Assembly: GCF_001590605.1 (NCBI RefSeq)
Contig: NZ_CP014504.1
Coordinates: 4,464,001-4,528,000, forward strand
Length of the DNA stretch: 64,000 nucleotides
DNA from: Pedobacter cryoconitis
Lineage (GTDB): Bacteria > Bacteroidota > Bacteroidia > Sphingobacteriales > Sphingobacteriaceae
Reading direction: 5' to 3'
In this document: in pieces, positions 63,909 through 64,000 of the stretch
How the letters are laid out: every line of letters starts with the position of its first letter
Position numbering within the stretch: position 1 is the stretch's first letter
Made by a program: the position numbers and the translations under genes
Notes under the pieces: model-generated
Seen by the model: the letters and a program-made list of their open reading frames with translations, nothing else
What the model was told of the DNA's origin: nothing
Databases searched by the model: none

Positions 63909-64000
63909 AAGATTAAACGAACAATTAAGCCTGACATTACATAAGCCTAATGTAAAAATGCCAGATGTTGTTTAAAAATTATAATATGGTGAAATCATCA

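Overview
The window looks like chromosome of a Sphingobacteriaceae member, probably Pedobacter or a close relative. The evidence is a low-to-moderate G+C content, a complete gldK-gldL-gldM-gldN type IX secretion/gliding locus, a sprE/porW homologue and gldB, an ATP synthase operon lacking atpD and atpC, a DUF4271 protein next to a HemD-like protein, and Bacteroidota-type -7 promoter boxes (TAnnTTTG) in front of many genes. I see no rRNA, tRNA, CRISPR array, prophage or recognisable transposase.

Layout. 1-3.8 kb: a 30-bp perfect hairpin element (E1), a DUF4304-like protein, a SIMPL-domain protein, a small membrane protein and serS. 3.8-10 kb: rsmI, a PH/SHOCT protein, lnt, a pepsin-like aspartic protease, a tandem repeat, hairpin element E2 and nadE. 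10-20.9 kb: an outer-membrane barrel, gldB, a patatin, comB, gcvT, a GT4 glycosyltransferase, rnhB, an OppC-type permease, a GT2 glycosyltransferase, a flippase-like protein, ruvC and a methyltransferase. 20.9-28 kb: a small membrane protein, an e(P4)-type acid phosphatase, and the ATP synthase operon (atpZ, a membrane protein, atpB-E-F-H-A-G). 28-35.2 kb: a tight sprE-PBP1A-uvrC operon. 35.3-42.2 kb: gldN/M/L/K, a HemD-like protein and a DUF4271 protein on the minus strand. 42.2-46.9 kb: a structured intergenic sequence, a histidine phosphatase and Fic protein with an operator-like repeat, hemW, an SDR oxidoreductase and a fasciclin protein. 47-53 kb: two tandem cupin/JmjC-like proteins, a VWA/AAA+ pair and a metallophosphoesterase. 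53-64 kb: hairpin element E3, an orphan glycosyltransferase, a two-component system, an S9-type peptidase with an altered nucleophile site, a TPR protein, DUF4286, rfbC, an OmpA lipoprotein, DUF2461, DUF983 and a small membrane protein.

Most genes are core housekeeping or cell-envelope genes: type IX secretion and gliding, peptidoglycan, lipoprotein maturation, sugar transfer and ATP synthesis.

The strongest unexplained signal is a set of three intergenic hairpins (E1 at 87-177, E2 at 8257-8347, E3 at about 53358-53448). All share a foot reading TG followed by a T-run. E1 and E2 share a tip that is identical at 28 of 29 positions (in opposite orientation), yet their 30-31 bp stems are perfect and unrelated in sequence. 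E3 has a longer, diverged tip and a stem kept by G-U-type wobble pairs. Each element sits at a peak of strong local G-versus-C strand asymmetry that fades over roughly 1 kb.
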